A stretch of DNA of 64,000 nucleotides from positions 1-64,000 of the forward strand of contig NZ_JAMOKO010000008.1 in the NCBI RefSeq assembly GCF_023656745.1. Direction: 5' to 3'. The notes beneath the pieces were generated by a model that was not told the DNA's origin, did no database searches, and was given only the letters and a program-made list of their open reading frames with translations. The DNA is from Collinsella sp. BG-O-102. GTDB lineage: Bacteria; Actinomycetota; Coriobacteriia; Coriobacteriales; Coriobacteriaceae. Position numbers and translations under genes: made by a program. Position 1 is the stretch's first letter, and each line of letters begins with the position of its first letter. Below, in pieces: positions 50,445 through 60,465 of this stretch.

Positions 50445-51548
50445 TTATTGCATTGCGTAGGGCGAAAGCATGGCACGTTGCGAGCAGCTCGCAAACCAAA
50501 CCGACACGAGCGCAAACATAAATCCGTTGGCAAAACCGTTGGCAAACTGCATCGCGCCGCGCTTCCACCACAGCAGGCTGCGGTGCAGCACGCCGTCCGA
50601 GAGCACCATGAACAGGCCCATGGCAAACGGAATAAAGCACATCACGGCAAAGGCCGAGAACACGCCCGAGATGGCCGATAGCACCAAAAACGGCGCCACG
50701 ATGCCCATCAGGTAAAAACCGGTACGGGCCTTGCCTTCCAGGCGCTCGGCCTCAACATGGGCCCGACCGACCAGATCACCGCCAGAGGCGCCGTTGGTGC
50801 CGGCGTGACCCATGCCGCCGATACGGACCTCGTCGCCATCGTGCGTGCCGGCGGGAAACTCAATCGTCTGCTCGGAGGTCACACGGGTTCGCCCGCTGCC
50901 GCCGCAATCGGGACAGGGGTCGGCGACGACCTTACCGGAGCCACCGCACTCAGGGCAGACAGACTGGAACGTGCCGGCACCAAACAGAAAGGACAGGTCG
51001 ACATCGATGTGGCCGCGACCGCCGCAGCTCGGACAGGTATGTGCATGCTCGGACGAAACAGAGCCCGAACCGCCGCAGTGACCACAGGTATCGAAGCGCG
51101 TATAGCGGACGGTCTTGCGGGCACCGCCCTTGGCCTCCTTGGCGTCGAGTTTGATATCGACGACCACGTTGGCGCCGTTCTCGGGATTATAGGCAGCCTG
51201 CCCGCGACGCGGCTGACCCCAGGCGCCACCAAAGGGAAAGCCGCCCTCAAAGGGATTGCCGTAGCCCGCGCTGCCGGCGTAACCGCCGCCATAGGGCGAA
51301 GCCGTGGGAGCGCCGGCAAAGGGATTGCCCGAGCGCATGGCGTCGTAGCGCGCACGCTTCTGCTCGTCCGAAAGCACAGCATAGGCCTCGGAAACCTCTT
51401 TGAACTTTTCCTCGGCATCCGGTTCTTTGTTGACGTCCGGATGGAGCTTGCGGGCCTTTTGCTGGAAGGCTTTCTGTATATCACGCGAGGTGGCGTCCTT
51501 GGAGACACCCAAAATCTCGTAGTAATCTTTTTCGTTCATCGTCGCCAT
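50445..51548 (-). CDS. DnaJ-like protein with C-terminal membrane segments
   Basis: The 367-residue protein has a J domain with HPD ([20 protein letters not shown]), a Gly/Pro/Phe-rich region, four zinc motifs ([32 protein letters not shown]) and the start of the C-terminal substrate domain. After about residue 275 the second substrate domain is replaced by three hydrophobic helices ([55 protein letters not shown]). It would be a membrane-bound co-chaperone. The ATG at 51548 follows GGAGG. It lies 81 bases upstream of dnaJ and downstream of hemW. Confidence 0.82.
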   Translation of the reverse strand: MATMNEKDYYEILGVSKDATSRDIQKAFQQKARKLHPDVNKEPDAEEKFKEVSEAYAVLSDEQKRARYDAMRSGNPFAGAPTASPYGGGYAGSAGYGNPFEGGFPFGGAWGQPRRGQAAYNPENGANVVVDIKLDAKEAKGGARKTVRYTRFDTCGHCGGSGSVSSEHAHTCPSCGGRGHIDVDLSFLFGAGTFQSVCPECGGSGKVVADPCPDCGGSGRTRVTSEQTIEFPAGTHDGDEVRIGGMGHAGTNGASGGDLVGRAHVEAERLEGKARTGFYLMGIVAPFLVLSAISGVFSAFAVMCFIPFAMGLFMVLSDGVLHRSLLWWKRGAMQFANGFANGFMFALVSVWFASCSQRAMLSPYAMQ

Positions 51549-51606
51549 GCGCGGCAACCTCCTGCTCACAGCAGCGTATATATAGCGGTAATTCTACCCG
51601 AGCGGC

Positions 51607-52839
51607 CTAGGCTAGACCCCAAAACAGCTCGAACAGCACATTTCCATCGAGCCAGCCCAAGTGAGTGGGCGCTAAACGAGCACGGACGCGACCTGCGATA
51701 ACGTCTTTCGAGGTGACGCGCCCCGCATGTCCTTCAATATGATCGGGCACCCAGGTGGCAAGGCCCAACTCGACCGCACGGTCGCAGGCCGCCGCCAACT
51801 CATCTGCAGCGATCACGCTTGCCGAGCGAACCAACAGATCGGGCCCAATGCCACGCGTCATGCGACAGGCAAGCATCAAATCCTCGGCCGCCGCCTCGCG
51901 CTGCGACAGATACTCGGCATCAAACGTCGTCGCGGCATCGTCGCGTTGCACCAAGCGCACGCGATACGCATCGCCGCGAGCAAGCACGTCGGGAAACAGC
52001 CCGGCCAAGCGATCGAAATCCTCGGCGTCGAGCATACCGGCGGCAGAGCGGCCCAAACCCAGATAGCCCTGTCCGGTCCAATAGGCAATGTTGTGGGCGC
52101 ACTCATGGCCGTCGAGCGCGTAGCTTGCCACCTCATACGGGTGATAGCCGGCCGCACTCAGGCGCTCACGCGCCGCATCCATGCATGCAGCCTGAAAATC
52201 CTCGTCGGGCTCGAGCGACTCGTCGCGACACGCCATGCGATAGAGCGGCGTGCCCTCCTCGAGCGTGAGCGGGTACACCGACACATGATGCGGCGCCGCC
52301 GCCAACACGCCATCGAGTGTGCGCTGCCAGCTTAGGTCGGTCTGCCCGGGAAGGCCGCACATCAGGTCGCACGACACGACAAGCCCAGCGTCCTTGACCG
52401 TCGTGATGGCAGCGAGCGCCCGATCGGCATCGTGAATGCGGCCGATGGCGGTAAGTTCGGCGTTATCGAGCGTTTGCACGCCCAGAGAGACGCGCGTGAC
52501 ACCAACCTTGGCAAGCGCAGTGGCAAGCTCTGCGGTCAGCGATTCGGGATTGGCCTCGCAGGTAAACTCAACAGGCTTGCACCACGCAGAGATACGCCGG
52601 GCAAATTCTACCAAACGCTCCCCCGCCAGCGACGGCGTACCGCCGCCAACATAGACGGTGCGGGTCTGGTCAAGGGCACCAGCCTTGCCAAAAGCATCGA
52701 GGCGCGCGAACAACTGCTCAAAATAGGCATCGAGCGCAGCGCTCAGGTCGCACGGAGCAAAACTGCGCGAGTCGAAGTCGCAGTAGCGGCACTTTTGGGC
52801 ACAGAACGGCACGTGCACGTACAGCGCGGTAACGGCCAC
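51607..52839 (-). CDS. hemW: Radical SAM heme chaperone HemW
   Basis: The 410-residue protein starts with LYVHVPFCAQKCRYCDFDSR, containing the CxxxCxxC iron-sulfur motif, followed by VYVGGGTPSL and the HemW-type LGVQTLDNAELTAIGRIHD. HemW delivers heme to haem proteins; older annotations call it coproporphyrinogen oxidase-like. It starts two bases after dus and precedes the two DnaJ genes. Confidence 0.9.
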   Translation of the reverse strand: MAVTALYVHVPFCAQKCRYCDFDSRSFAPCDLSAALDAYFEQLFARLDAFGKAGALDQTRTVYVGGGTPSLAGERLVEFARRISAWCKPVEFTCEANPESLTAELATALAKVGVTRVSLGVQTLDNAELTAIGRIHDADRALAAITTVKDAGLVVSCDLMCGLPGQTDLSWQRTLDGVLAAAPHHVSVYPLTLEEGTPLYRMACRDESLEPDEDFQAACMDAARERLSAAGYHPYEVASYALDGHECAHNIAYWTGQGYLGLGRSAAGMLDAEDFDRLAGLFPDVLARGDAYRVRLVQRDDAATTFDAEYLSQREAAAEDLMLACRMTRGIGPDLLVRSASVIAADELAAACDRAVELGLATWVPDHIEGHAGRVTSKDVIAGRVRARLAPTHLGWLDGNVLFELFWGLA

Positions 52840-52841
52840 CC

Positions 52842-53885
52842 TTAAGCCTCCAGCGGATGAGCAGGCACCGACTTGCCAGCGGCAAGGGCGGCCTCGCAGG
52901 CCACCGCATCATGCTCGATCTCATCGACCAGCACCATAAACTCCTCATACGTGGAGCAGCGCACCACATGGGCACGCCAAGCGGCGGCATGGGGCATGCC
53001 TTTTAAGTACCAGCTTGCGTACGTACGGGCACGCGACATAAGCGGCAGGAGCTCATGTGTCAGCGTTAGGTGCTCACGCAGGGCGTCCAGGCGCTCGACG
53101 GAGCTGCGAACCGGCACCGGTATGCCATCGAGCGCAAGGGCGCGAGCATCGCCAAACACCCACGGGTTCCCGTAGATACCGCGCGCGATAAACACCGCGC
53201 TGGCGCCCGAGTTGCGCAGATGCTCCGCGGCATCCTCGGCGGTAAACACGTCGCCCGAACCGATCACGGGAATCTCAACGGCGTCGGCAACCTCATCGAC
53301 GACTGACCAATCGGCCTGGCCCGTATAGAGCTGCGTGGCGCAGCGGCCATGCACCGCCACCGCGGCGGCACCGGCGCCTTCGAGCATCTGGGCAAACGTC
53401 GCGGCATTACGGTCCTCGGCATAAAAGCCTTTGCGAATCTTGACGGTCACGGGTACATGCGCCGCGCCCACCGCCGCCTCGACGATCTTCTCGGCCAAAA
53501 CGGGCGTGCGCATGAGCGCCGAGCCCTCGCCCTTGGTAACGACCTTGCGGGCGGGGCATGCCATATTGATATCGATGAGCGACAGGCGATCGCCAACGCG
53601 CTCCTCGACGGCGGCGACGGCACTCGCAAACTGATCGGGCTTGGAGCCAAAGAGCTGCACACAAATCTGCTGCTCCTCGTCGGCCGGCAGCACCAGGCGC
53701 CACGTTTTGTTGCTGGCATAGGCAAGGCCTGCCACGCTCACCATCTCGCTGTAGGCAAGGTTGGCACCGCGGCGGCGGCACATGATGCGGTAGGCAGGGT
53801 CGGTCACGCCCGCCATGGGAGCCATAAGGAACGGTTGCTCGGCATAGGCGCCCAGCAACCGCTCGCTGTATTCGGAAAGCGCCAT
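52842..53885 (-). CDS. dus: tRNA-dihydrouridine synthase
   Basis: The 347-residue FMN enzyme reduces uridines in tRNA. It shows FLMAPMAGVTDPAYRIMCRR, LIDINMACPARKVVTKGEGS (catalytic Cys in CPARK), VTVKIRKGF, AVHGRCATQLYTGQADWS and VIGSGDVFTAEDA. It begins four bases after lepA and is followed by hemW. Confidence 0.94.
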   Translation of the reverse strand: MALSEYSERLLGAYAEQPFLMAPMAGVTDPAYRIMCRRRGANLAYSEMVSVAGLAYASNKTWRLVLPADEEQQICVQLFGSKPDQFASAVAAVEERVGDRLSLIDINMACPARKVVTKGEGSALMRTPVLAEKIVEAAVGAAHVPVTVKIRKGFYAEDRNAATFAQMLEGAGAAAVAVHGRCATQLYTGQADWSVVDEVADAVEIPVIGSGDVFTAEDAAEHLRNSGASAVFIARGIYGNPWVFGDARALALDGIPVPVRSSVERLDALREHLTLTHELLPLMSRARTYASWYLKGMPHAAAWRAHVVRCSTYEEFMVLVDEIEHDAVACEAALAAGKSVPAHPLEA

Positions 53886-53889
53886 AGGC

Positions 53890-55701
53890 CTACTCGTCCA
53901 CCTTGAGAATCGCCATAAAGGCCTCCTGCGGGACCTCGACCGAGCCGATGGCTTTCATGCGCTTCTTGCCCTCTTTCTGCTTCTCGAGCAGTTTGCGCTT
54001 ACGCGAAATATCGCCGCCGTAGCACTTGGCAAGCACGTCCTTGCGACGCGCCTTGACGGTGGAGCGGGCAATGATCTTGTTGCCGATAGCACCCTGGATG
54101 GGCACCTCAAACAGCTGACGCGGGATGATCTCCTTGAGCTTGTCGCACAGACCGCGGGCCAGGCCATAGGCCTTGTCCTTGTGCACGATAAACGACAGCG
54201 CGTCCACCTCATCGCCCGAAAGCAAGATATCGAGCTTCACAAGCTCGGAAGGACGATACTCGTTGAACTCGTAGTCGAGCGAGGCATAGCCCTTAGTGCG
54301 GCTCTTGAGCTGGTCAAAGAAGTCCAAGATGAGCTCGGCAAGCGGCATATCAAAGCGCATCTCGACCGATTTGCTCGTCAGGTGGATCATGTCGGTCGTA
54401 ACGCCGCGGTGCTCGATGGCGAGCTGCATGACGGCGCCCGTGTACTCAGGCGGGCAGATGATCTTTGCCTTGAGGTAGGGTTCCTCGATACGCTCGATGC
54501 GCGTGGCCTCGGGAAGGTCCTGCGGGCTGCGGACATCGATCATCTCGCCGTCGGTCTTGTAGACGTGATAGTCGACCGAGGGACTCGTGGCAATGAGGTC
54601 CAAGTTGAACTCGCGCTCCAGGCGTTCCTTAACGACTTCCATGTGCAGCAGGCCCAGGAAGCCCACGCGGAAGCCAAAGCCGAGCGCCACCGAGGTCTCG
54701 GGCTCCCATACCAACGACGGGTCGTTGACGTGCAGCTTATCGAGCGCGTCACGCAGGTTCTCGTAGTCCTTGTTATCGATCGGGAACAGGCCCGTATAGA
54801 CCATGGGCTTGGCCTCGCGGTAGCCGGGAAGCGGCTCGGGGCAGGGATTCGACGCCCACGTGAGGGTATCGCCCACGCGCACGGCCTCGGGGTCCTTCAG
54901 GCCCGTGACCACGTAGCCCACCTCGCCGACCGTCAGCGCATCGACCGGAGTCTCGGCGGGACGCTTGACGCCCACGCCATCGACCAAAAAGTCACCCTTT
55001 GCCTGCATCATGCGCAGGGTATCGCCCTTTTTGATGGAACCGTCAAAGATGCGCACCGTGGCGACGACACCACGATACTCGTCGAAGTACGAATCCAGGA
55101 TGAGTGCCTTGAGCGGCGCGTTCGCATCGCCCTTGGGCGGAGAGATCAAAAAGACAATGGACTCCAGCAGATCGTGGATGCCCTCTCCGGTCTTGCCCGA
55201 GACACACACGGCATCATCGGCAGGGATCGCCAAGTCATCCTCGATCTCGGTCTTGACCTCATCGGGATGGGCCGAGGGCAGGTCGATCTTGTTGATGGCC
55301 GGCACAATGTCCAGATTGGCGTTCATGGCGAGCGTCGCATTGGAGACGGTCTGCGCCTCGACACCCTGGGTGGCATCGACGACGAGCACCGCGCCCTCGC
55401 AGGCGGCCAGCGAACGCGAGACCTCATAGGTAAAGTCCACGTGGCCCGGCGTATCGATGAGGTTGAACTGATACGTCTCGCCGTCGTCGGCGTCATAGGA
55501 CACGCGGACGGCGTTGGACTTGATCGTGATGCCGCGCTCGCGCTCGATATCCATGGTGTCGAGCAGCTGCGACTCCATGTCGCGCTCGTCGACGGTATGG
55601 GTGAGCTCGAGGATACGGTCACTGATCGTGGACTTGCCATGGTCGATGTGCGCAACAATTGAGAAGTTGCGGATGTGGGAAATGTCAATTGAAGTATTCA
55701 T
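53890..55701 (-). CDS. lepA: Elongation factor 4 (LepA)
   Basis: The 603-residue translational GTPase has [20 protein letters not shown] (G1), [20 protein letters not shown] (G3), [13 protein letters not shown] (G4) and the LepA-specific C-terminal domain ending [16 protein letters not shown]. The ATG at 55701 gives the usual family length; a longer frame runs through the rpsT terminator and is rejected. The ribosome site is weak. Confidence 0.96.
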   Translation of the reverse strand: MNTSIDISHIRNFSIVAHIDHGKSTISDRILELTHTVDERDMESQLLDTMDIERERGITIKSNAVRVSYDADDGETYQFNLIDTPGHVDFTYEVSRSLAACEGAVLVVDATQGVEAQTVSNATLAMNANLDIVPAINKIDLPSAHPDEVKTEIEDDLAIPADDAVCVSGKTGEGIHDLLESIVFLISPPKGDANAPLKALILDSYFDEYRGVVATVRIFDGSIKKGDTLRMMQAKGDFLVDGVGVKRPAETPVDALTVGEVGYVVTGLKDPEAVRVGDTLTWASNPCPEPLPGYREAKPMVYTGLFPIDNKDYENLRDALDKLHVNDPSLVWEPETSVALGFGFRVGFLGLLHMEVVKERLEREFNLDLIATSPSVDYHVYKTDGEMIDVRSPQDLPEATRIERIEEPYLKAKIICPPEYTGAVMQLAIEHRGVTTDMIHLTSKSVEMRFDMPLAELILDFFDQLKSRTKGYASLDYEFNEYRPSELVKLDILLSGDEVDALSFIVHKDKAYGLARGLCDKLKEIIPRQLFEVPIQGAIGNKIIARSTVKARRKDVLAKCYGGDISRKRKLLEKQKEGKKRMKAIGSVEVPQEAFMAILKVDE

Positions 55702-55729
55702 GCGGACTATCTTACCCGAGCGATACAAA

Positions 55730-55763
55730 AAATGGAGCCTGTTCCATAAAACAGGCTCCATTT
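55730..55763 (-). terminator. Terminator of rpsT
   Basis: AAATGGAGCCTGTT (55730-55743) pairs perfectly with 55750-55763 around a six-base loop, with TTTTTGT after it on the minus strand. It lies between rpsT and lepA, so lepA needs its own promoter or read-through; the 29-base gap leaves little room. Confidence 0.85.
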
Positions 55764-55797
55764 ATGCGCGTAATCTGTGTGGTGTGAAATTTACAAC

Positions 55798-56064
55798 TTA
55801 GGCGTTGATGCTGTTCACGAGCTTGGCAAGACCGGACTTGCGGTTGGAAGCCTGGTTCTTGTGGATAACATGCTTGGCGGCAGCCATGTCGAGACGCTTG
55901 GTGACGGTCTTGAGGGCAGCCTGGGCCTTCTCGGCGTCGCCCTCGGCGACGGCGGACTGGACGTGCTTGGTCAGCGTCTTGAGCTCGGACTTGACAGCCT
56001 TGTTACGCATGCGAGCTGCCTCATTGGTGCGGATACGCTTCTTCTGAGACTTGATGTTTGCCAC
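55798..56064 (-). CDS. rpsT: Ribosomal protein bS20
   Basis: The 88-residue protein reads [20 protein letters not shown] and has the basic helical S20 pattern through [19 protein letters not shown]. The start is a GTG at 56064 with AAAGGA nine bases upstream. It is a single-gene unit with a strong terminator. Confidence 0.95.
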   Translation of the reverse strand: MANIKSQKKRIRTNEAARMRNKAVKSELKTLTKHVQSAVAEGDAEKAQAALKTVTKRLDMAAAKHVIHKNQASNRKSGLAKLVNSINA

Positions 56065-56197
56065 TTCTGGAGTTCCTTTCGAGTTCCTTGCAAAAAATGT
56101 ATGACACCTCTGAGACACGGTGAGGTCATGCAAGCGCCTACTATAGCACGCTCCCCCTCAAAGGGATAGAACGAATTTGTCAAATAGGCAGGTATCA

Positions 56198-57160
56198 TCA
56201 CGATTTTCTCAAGATGTTCGTAATCCAGAGCAAAAGCGCGGTCTGAGAATCGGCCGAACCCTTCAGTGCGAGCTCCACATCGACCGCGCCCTCGAGCGCG
56301 GCAACGAGCTCTGCCATCGAAAAGCGACGTGCCCAGGTCAGGTGATTCTTGACCTGCCAGGACTGGAGCTTAAGTGTTGCGGCCAGCTCACGACCCTGTC
56401 CGCGCGCATCGAGCGCCTTGGCAACGATAAGCTCGCGGATGCGGCCGCACAGCAATGTGTAAGTCCACACGTAGCTCTTGGCGGGCAGTAGATTGAAGAG
56501 CTCGAGCGAGCGTCGCATGTCACGGGCCGAGACCGCATTGAGAAAGTCCCAGGGTTGAACCTCGGCCGTACGTACAATCCAGCGCTCAACGTCGGCAAGC
56601 TCAATCTGGGGCACCTCGACCATCTGGGCAAGCTTAGCCAAGTCGTTATCGAGCATGCGAGTGTTTTCACCCGAACGCGAGACGAGTTCCTCGGCGGCCG
56701 CCGTCGTGATCGACTTGCCGTGCTGCGTCGCCATCTGCTGCACGCGGCGCGGTAGCTCCCAGCGCTTGGTGCCGGAGCAATCGATCACAGCCTTCTTGTC
56801 GATCTTGGCGATCGCCTTATACAGGCGCGTGTTCTTGGCAAGCGAGTCGGCGATGATGAGGCAGACCGTTGTGGGACTGGGACTCGCCAGATACTCGACG
56901 AGCGGCTCCGAGACCGACTTGGCGAGCTTTGAGCAGCCATCAAGGATTACCAGGCGAAACTCGCTGCCCATGGGAAAGGTGTTGAGCGATCCGATAATCG
57001 ACTCGATATCGGGGTCTTTGGTCATATCGCGCTCGTCGAGGTTGAACTCGACCATGCCCGTCTTTTCCAGACGCGCTTTCATACGCGAGACGGCGTGATC
57101 GCGCTTGACGCCGTCGGTACCGACGATCAGATATGCCGGCAGCAGACCGATTTCGGACAT
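56198..57160 (-). CDS. holA: DNA polymerase III delta subunit
   Basis: The 320-residue clamp-loader subunit shows AYLIVGTDGVKRDHAVSRMK, FRLVILDGCSKLAKSVSEPL and a C-terminal LLLWITNILRKS typical of HolA ends. The ATG at 57160 follows GGAGGGG. It lies 78 bases after comEC, a frequent comEC-holA-rpsT order. Confidence 0.88.
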   Translation of the reverse strand: MSEIGLLPAYLIVGTDGVKRDHAVSRMKARLEKTGMVEFNLDERDMTKDPDIESIIGSLNTFPMGSEFRLVILDGCSKLAKSVSEPLVEYLASPSPTTVCLIIADSLAKNTRLYKAIAKIDKKAVIDCSGTKRWELPRRVQQMATQHGKSITTAAAEELVSRSGENTRMLDNDLAKLAQMVEVPQIELADVERWIVRTAEVQPWDFLNAVSARDMRRSLELFNLLPAKSYVWTYTLLCGRIRELIVAKALDARGQGRELAATLKLQSWQVKNHLTWARRFSMAELVAALEGAVDVELALKGSADSQTALLLWITNILRKS

Positions 57161-57238
57161 TGCGCTCCCCTCCCGCAGGCCTTCGTATTCGTTCCGTGCC
57201 ATTCTAGCCCAGGGGCCCACCACACGCCAACGACGTCG

Positions 57239-59542
57239 TCACGGTCGCTGGCATCGCATCGTAAAGCCCTTCGCGGTCGGCGTGATGGTGATATCGCCGT
57301 GTTCGATAGTGCACGCGAACACACCGCCCGCTTCCTTAACGGCATCGATGCAAGCATCGGACGGATGGCCGTATCGATTCCCCTCGCCCGCGCTCGCGAG
57401 GGAAAGCTCAGGCTTCAGGACGTCCAGCGACTCACCATCGACTGAAACCTTAGAGCCGTGATGCCCAAGTTTAAGGACATCGATATCCCCCACCTCCTGC
57501 ACGAATTCCCGTTCTTGGTCGAGCTCGGCATCACCGGTGAGGAGCATACGCAGGCCCTTGCCTTCCTGAATATAAGAGAGCAGCAGGACAAGCGAGTCCT
57601 CATTTCCCTCGCCATCCACGGACTCGAATGGCCACATCACGCGAGCGCAAAATGAGCCGATGTCGACCGTATCCCCACGGCGCACCTGCCGATACTCCAC
57701 GCCAGGTCGGTTCAATACTTCGGCAGGAGCATCCTCCAGCGCATCCGCCGCCACGGCAATCGTTCCGACCGAAAACTGTTCGAGCACGGCAGGCAGACCA
57801 CCCCAGTGGTCCTCATCCCAATGCGTCACAAAGACGGCATCGATATGGTGCACGTTATTGCGAACCAACGCCGCCACCACGCGCTCGTCGAGCCCGCAGT
57901 CGACGAGCGCTACTGCACCGCCCTCGCGGATAAGAATCGCATCGGCCTGGCCCACATCGAGTACCGTCACCGAAGGCGGAGCGAATCGATCCCAGTAGAC
58001 GTACGGAATCGCAGCCAAGAGCACCAGGCATGCAAGCCCCACCGCCATAAGACGTGCACGGGGACGCGGCCACCAGACCAGCAGAACCGCCAGCAAACAC
58101 GGCACTAGGTAAATCCACATGCTATCGGGCGGCACGCTCACGGATGCACCCGGCACGGCGGCAAACAGCTGCTCGAAGAACAGCGCGCAACGGGCGGCAA
58201 TCATGGGCACAACGAGCGCCCAAGTCCGCAACGGCGCCACGAGCGAAAAGGGAACCAGCACGATCGACACAGCAAGCAGTACGCTCACCACCGGACCGAT
58301 GACCGCATTTGCCAACGGAGCAATGAGCGAGAACGTACCAAAGGCAGGAATGGTGATGGGGAGCGTCGCCAACTGCGAGCACAGTGTGACGGAGAGCATG
58401 CTGGCAATGCCCGACGGCACGCTCAGCTCACCCAAAGCGTAGGTAGCATACGGGCAAAAGCACAGGATGGCAAAGACGCTGGCACATGAAAGCTGAAAGC
58501 CCATCTCGAACAGCACCGTCGGCCTCAGTAGCACAAAGATGGACATGGTTACGAAGAGTGCCGATGCGCCGTGCCGACGACGACCCGCTCCGTTTACGAC
58601 AAGCGTCGCGAACACCATGCAGCACGCGCGCACGGCCGAGGGAGACGCGCCCGTAAAGGCAGCGTAGCCCACAAGCGTTATCGCCAATATCACCCGCTGA
58701 AAACCACGTGAGCACCGAGTCTTTTGCAATACGCCCTCGATCACAAACCCCACGATAGCCAGATGGCTGCCCGAGACGGCGATAAGATGCGCCGTTCCCG
58801 TCACCGAAAACCAGTCGCCCGCCGGCTGGGCGCGCAGCTCGGCCGAACGACCACAGACGACACCAGCTATGAGCGCACGTGCCGGGTCGGTCGCAGGCGC
58901 GATGGACGCAAGCAGCCAATTTCGCAGCCGAAGCAGCGGCCCCGGAGAGCCCTCATCGACCGACACAATCCGAACGGCTTTAACCTTGCGCACCTCGCCT
59001 CGGAGCACGCGCAATCGTCCATACGCATCGTTCTCAAAACGTGAAACGCGACCGATAACACGCACGTGCGCCCCGACCTTGAGCTCGCGGTCGCACGATA
59101 GGCGAACCGTTGCCAAGTTCTTACCGTCCGCGCGTACCTCGCAGGTATAGGAATACACGTCGTCGTTTATGGATGGATCACCCTGCACGACAAACTCGAG
59201 GCTGCTTGCCGCTCGACCGTCGAGCGCCTTCGAGGCGTTGAGCGCGCCCGCAGCCCACCACGCCGAGACGACCGCTCCCGCCACGAGACCGACGGACGCG
59301 GCATACAGCCACCGCTTCCAAGGGGCAAGCCGCGCACAAGATTGAGCCAGCACAACGAATACCGTCGCCGCAACGGGAATGGCCCATAGCAGCCCGACCG
59401 CCGGCGCCTGCTCCCTCAGCAGCGCATCAGCGGCCACGTTGAGCACCAAGGCGCAGCTCATGCACATGCCGGCACACAGGGCCATCGTCCACGGCATCAG
59501 GGGCCGCGGAGGCATCACATGTTCGCGCTCGGTCGCACTCAT
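57239..59542 (-). CDS. comEC: DNA uptake channel protein ComEC/Rec2
   Basis: This membrane protein of about 767 residues should form the pore for single-stranded DNA entry. N-terminal helices and an OB-like domain (VRADGKNLATVRLSCDRELK) precede the Competence domain (GTAHLIAVSGSHLAIVGFVI, then many helices). A metallo-beta-lactamase domain follows with VTHWDEDHWGGLPAVL and LKLGHHGSKVS. The ATG at 59542 overlaps the comEA stop (ATGA); one at 59554 is an alternative. Confidence 0.9.
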   Translation of the reverse strand: MSATEREHVMPPRPLMPWTMALCAGMCMSCALVLNVAADALLREQAPAVGLLWAIPVAATVFVVLAQSCARLAPWKRWLYAASVGLVAGAVVSAWWAAGALNASKALDGRAASSLEFVVQGDPSINDDVYSYTCEVRADGKNLATVRLSCDRELKVGAHVRVIGRVSRFENDAYGRLRVLRGEVRKVKAVRIVSVDEGSPGPLLRLRNWLLASIAPATDPARALIAGVVCGRSAELRAQPAGDWFSVTGTAHLIAVSGSHLAIVGFVIEGVLQKTRCSRGFQRVILAITLVGYAAFTGASPSAVRACCMVFATLVVNGAGRRRHGASALFVTMSIFVLLRPTVLFEMGFQLSCASVFAILCFCPYATYALGELSVPSGIASMLSVTLCSQLATLPITIPAFGTFSLIAPLANAVIGPVVSVLLAVSIVLVPFSLVAPLRTWALVVPMIAARCALFFEQLFAAVPGASVSVPPDSMWIYLVPCLLAVLLVWWPRPRARLMAVGLACLVLLAAIPYVYWDRFAPPSVTVLDVGQADAILIREGGAVALVDCGLDERVVAALVRNNVHHIDAVFVTHWDEDHWGGLPAVLEQFSVGTIAVAADALEDAPAEVLNRPGVEYRQVRRGDTVDIGSFCARVMWPFESVDGEGNEDSLVLLLSYIQEGKGLRMLLTGDAELDQEREFVQEVGDIDVLKLGHHGSKVSVDGESLDVLKPELSLASAGEGNRYGHPSDACIDAVKEAGGVFACTIEHGDITITPTAKGFTMRCQRP

Positions 59543-60252
59543 ACGCAGATGCAATCTTTGATTTTGGCAAGCTTCTTCTCGCCGATTCCCGACACACGCA
59601 TCAGATCGTCAACCGAGGCAAAAGCACCGTTCTTTGTACGCTCATCGATAATCGACTGTGCCACGGAGGGACCGATGCCCGAGAGCGTCTGCAGCTCTGC
59701 CGCGCTTGCCGTATTGATGTTGACTAGGCCCGTTGCGCCACTCACGCCCAATGATGCGGAAGCCCCACCATCAACACCGGCTTCCGCAATGGACGCCTGC
59801 TGCTCCCCCACCGTTGGAACGTGAATCTTCTGCCCATCGACGACCTTGGATGCCCGATTGAGCCCCGTAACGTCTGCCTCGGGCGCCAGCCCGCCGGCGG
59901 CATCTATCGCCTGAGCCACCCGCGCGCCGTCCTTGACGCGATATACACCGGGCGACACAACGGCACCATCAACATCGACATAAACCTCTGCCGCGGCAGA
60001 CGCCTTAGACGAAGAGCCTTCGGATGTCTTTCCGCTCGAGGCATCGCCGGATCCCGGCTCCACTAACGAGCCCGAACCATCAGTGCGCTCAAACGACACG
60101 CCGCCAGTACCGCCGCCAAGATTCGCCATCGCCAAGCCGCTCGCCATCGCAATGACGACCAGTATCGCCATCACCACTGCCTTGTGACCGAGCAGCTTGT
60201 CCGCCCAGCGGTCCATCTTTTTGACCCGTTCGTGTTGTTCGCGCTGCGCCAT
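59539..60252 (-). CDS. comEA: DNA receptor ComEA
   Basis: The 237-residue protein binds incoming DNA outside the membrane. One N-terminal helix (about 26-46, AVVMAILVVIAMASGLAMAN), a Ser/Gly-rich linker, an SLBB domain (VYVDVDGAVVSPGVYRVKDG) and a C-terminal helix-hairpin-helix pair (VNINTASAAELQTLSGIGPS, LMRVSGIGEKKLAKIKD) are seen. The ATG at 60252 follows GGGAGG. With comEC it shows that the DNA-uptake core is kept; pilus genes are not in this window. Confidence 0.9.
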   Translation of the reverse strand: MAQREQHERVKKMDRWADKLLGHKAVVMAILVVIAMASGLAMANLGGGTGGVSFERTDGSGSLVEPGSGDASSGKTSEGSSSKASAAAEVYVDVDGAVVSPGVYRVKDGARVAQAIDAAGGLAPEADVTGLNRASKVVDGQKIHVPTVGEQQASIAEAGVDGGASASLGVSGATGLVNINTASAAELQTLSGIGPSVAQSIIDERTKNGAFASVDDLMRVSGIGEKKLAKIKDCICV

Positions 60253-60307
60253 AGCAAAACCTCCCAACACCATCGTGTCAGGAAGGGAGCTCCGCAACAG
60301 CCACGCT

Positions 60308-60359
60308 CCAAAACCGGTTTTAGCGGTCAAACCAAAAACCGACCAAAACCTTGCACAAA
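60308..60359 (-). promoter_or_regulatory. ACCAAA repeats upstream of comEA
   Basis: ACCAAA occurs at 60331 and 60342 (11 bases apart). Looser matches are TCCAAA at 60307 and CACAAA at 60354. This resembles the longer array before recA in unit and spacing. It lies 55-105 bases upstream of the comEA start; no clear -10/-35 pair was recognised. Confidence 0.4.
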
Positions 60360-60425
60360 TCTGTCCATTTATTCAGCCACACGTCAGCAAATGGACACTT
60401 AGCCGCAAAATGCCCAGATAGAAAA

Positions 60426-60455
60426 AGACCGACGATGCAGGCGCATCGTCGGTCT
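60426..60455 (-). terminator. Terminator of thiI
   Basis: AGACCGACGATGC (60426-60438) pairs perfectly with 60443-60455 around a four-base loop, and five T follow on the minus strand. It lies 11 bases after the thiI stop. Confidence 0.9.
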
Positions 60456-60465
60456 ATGCACAAAA

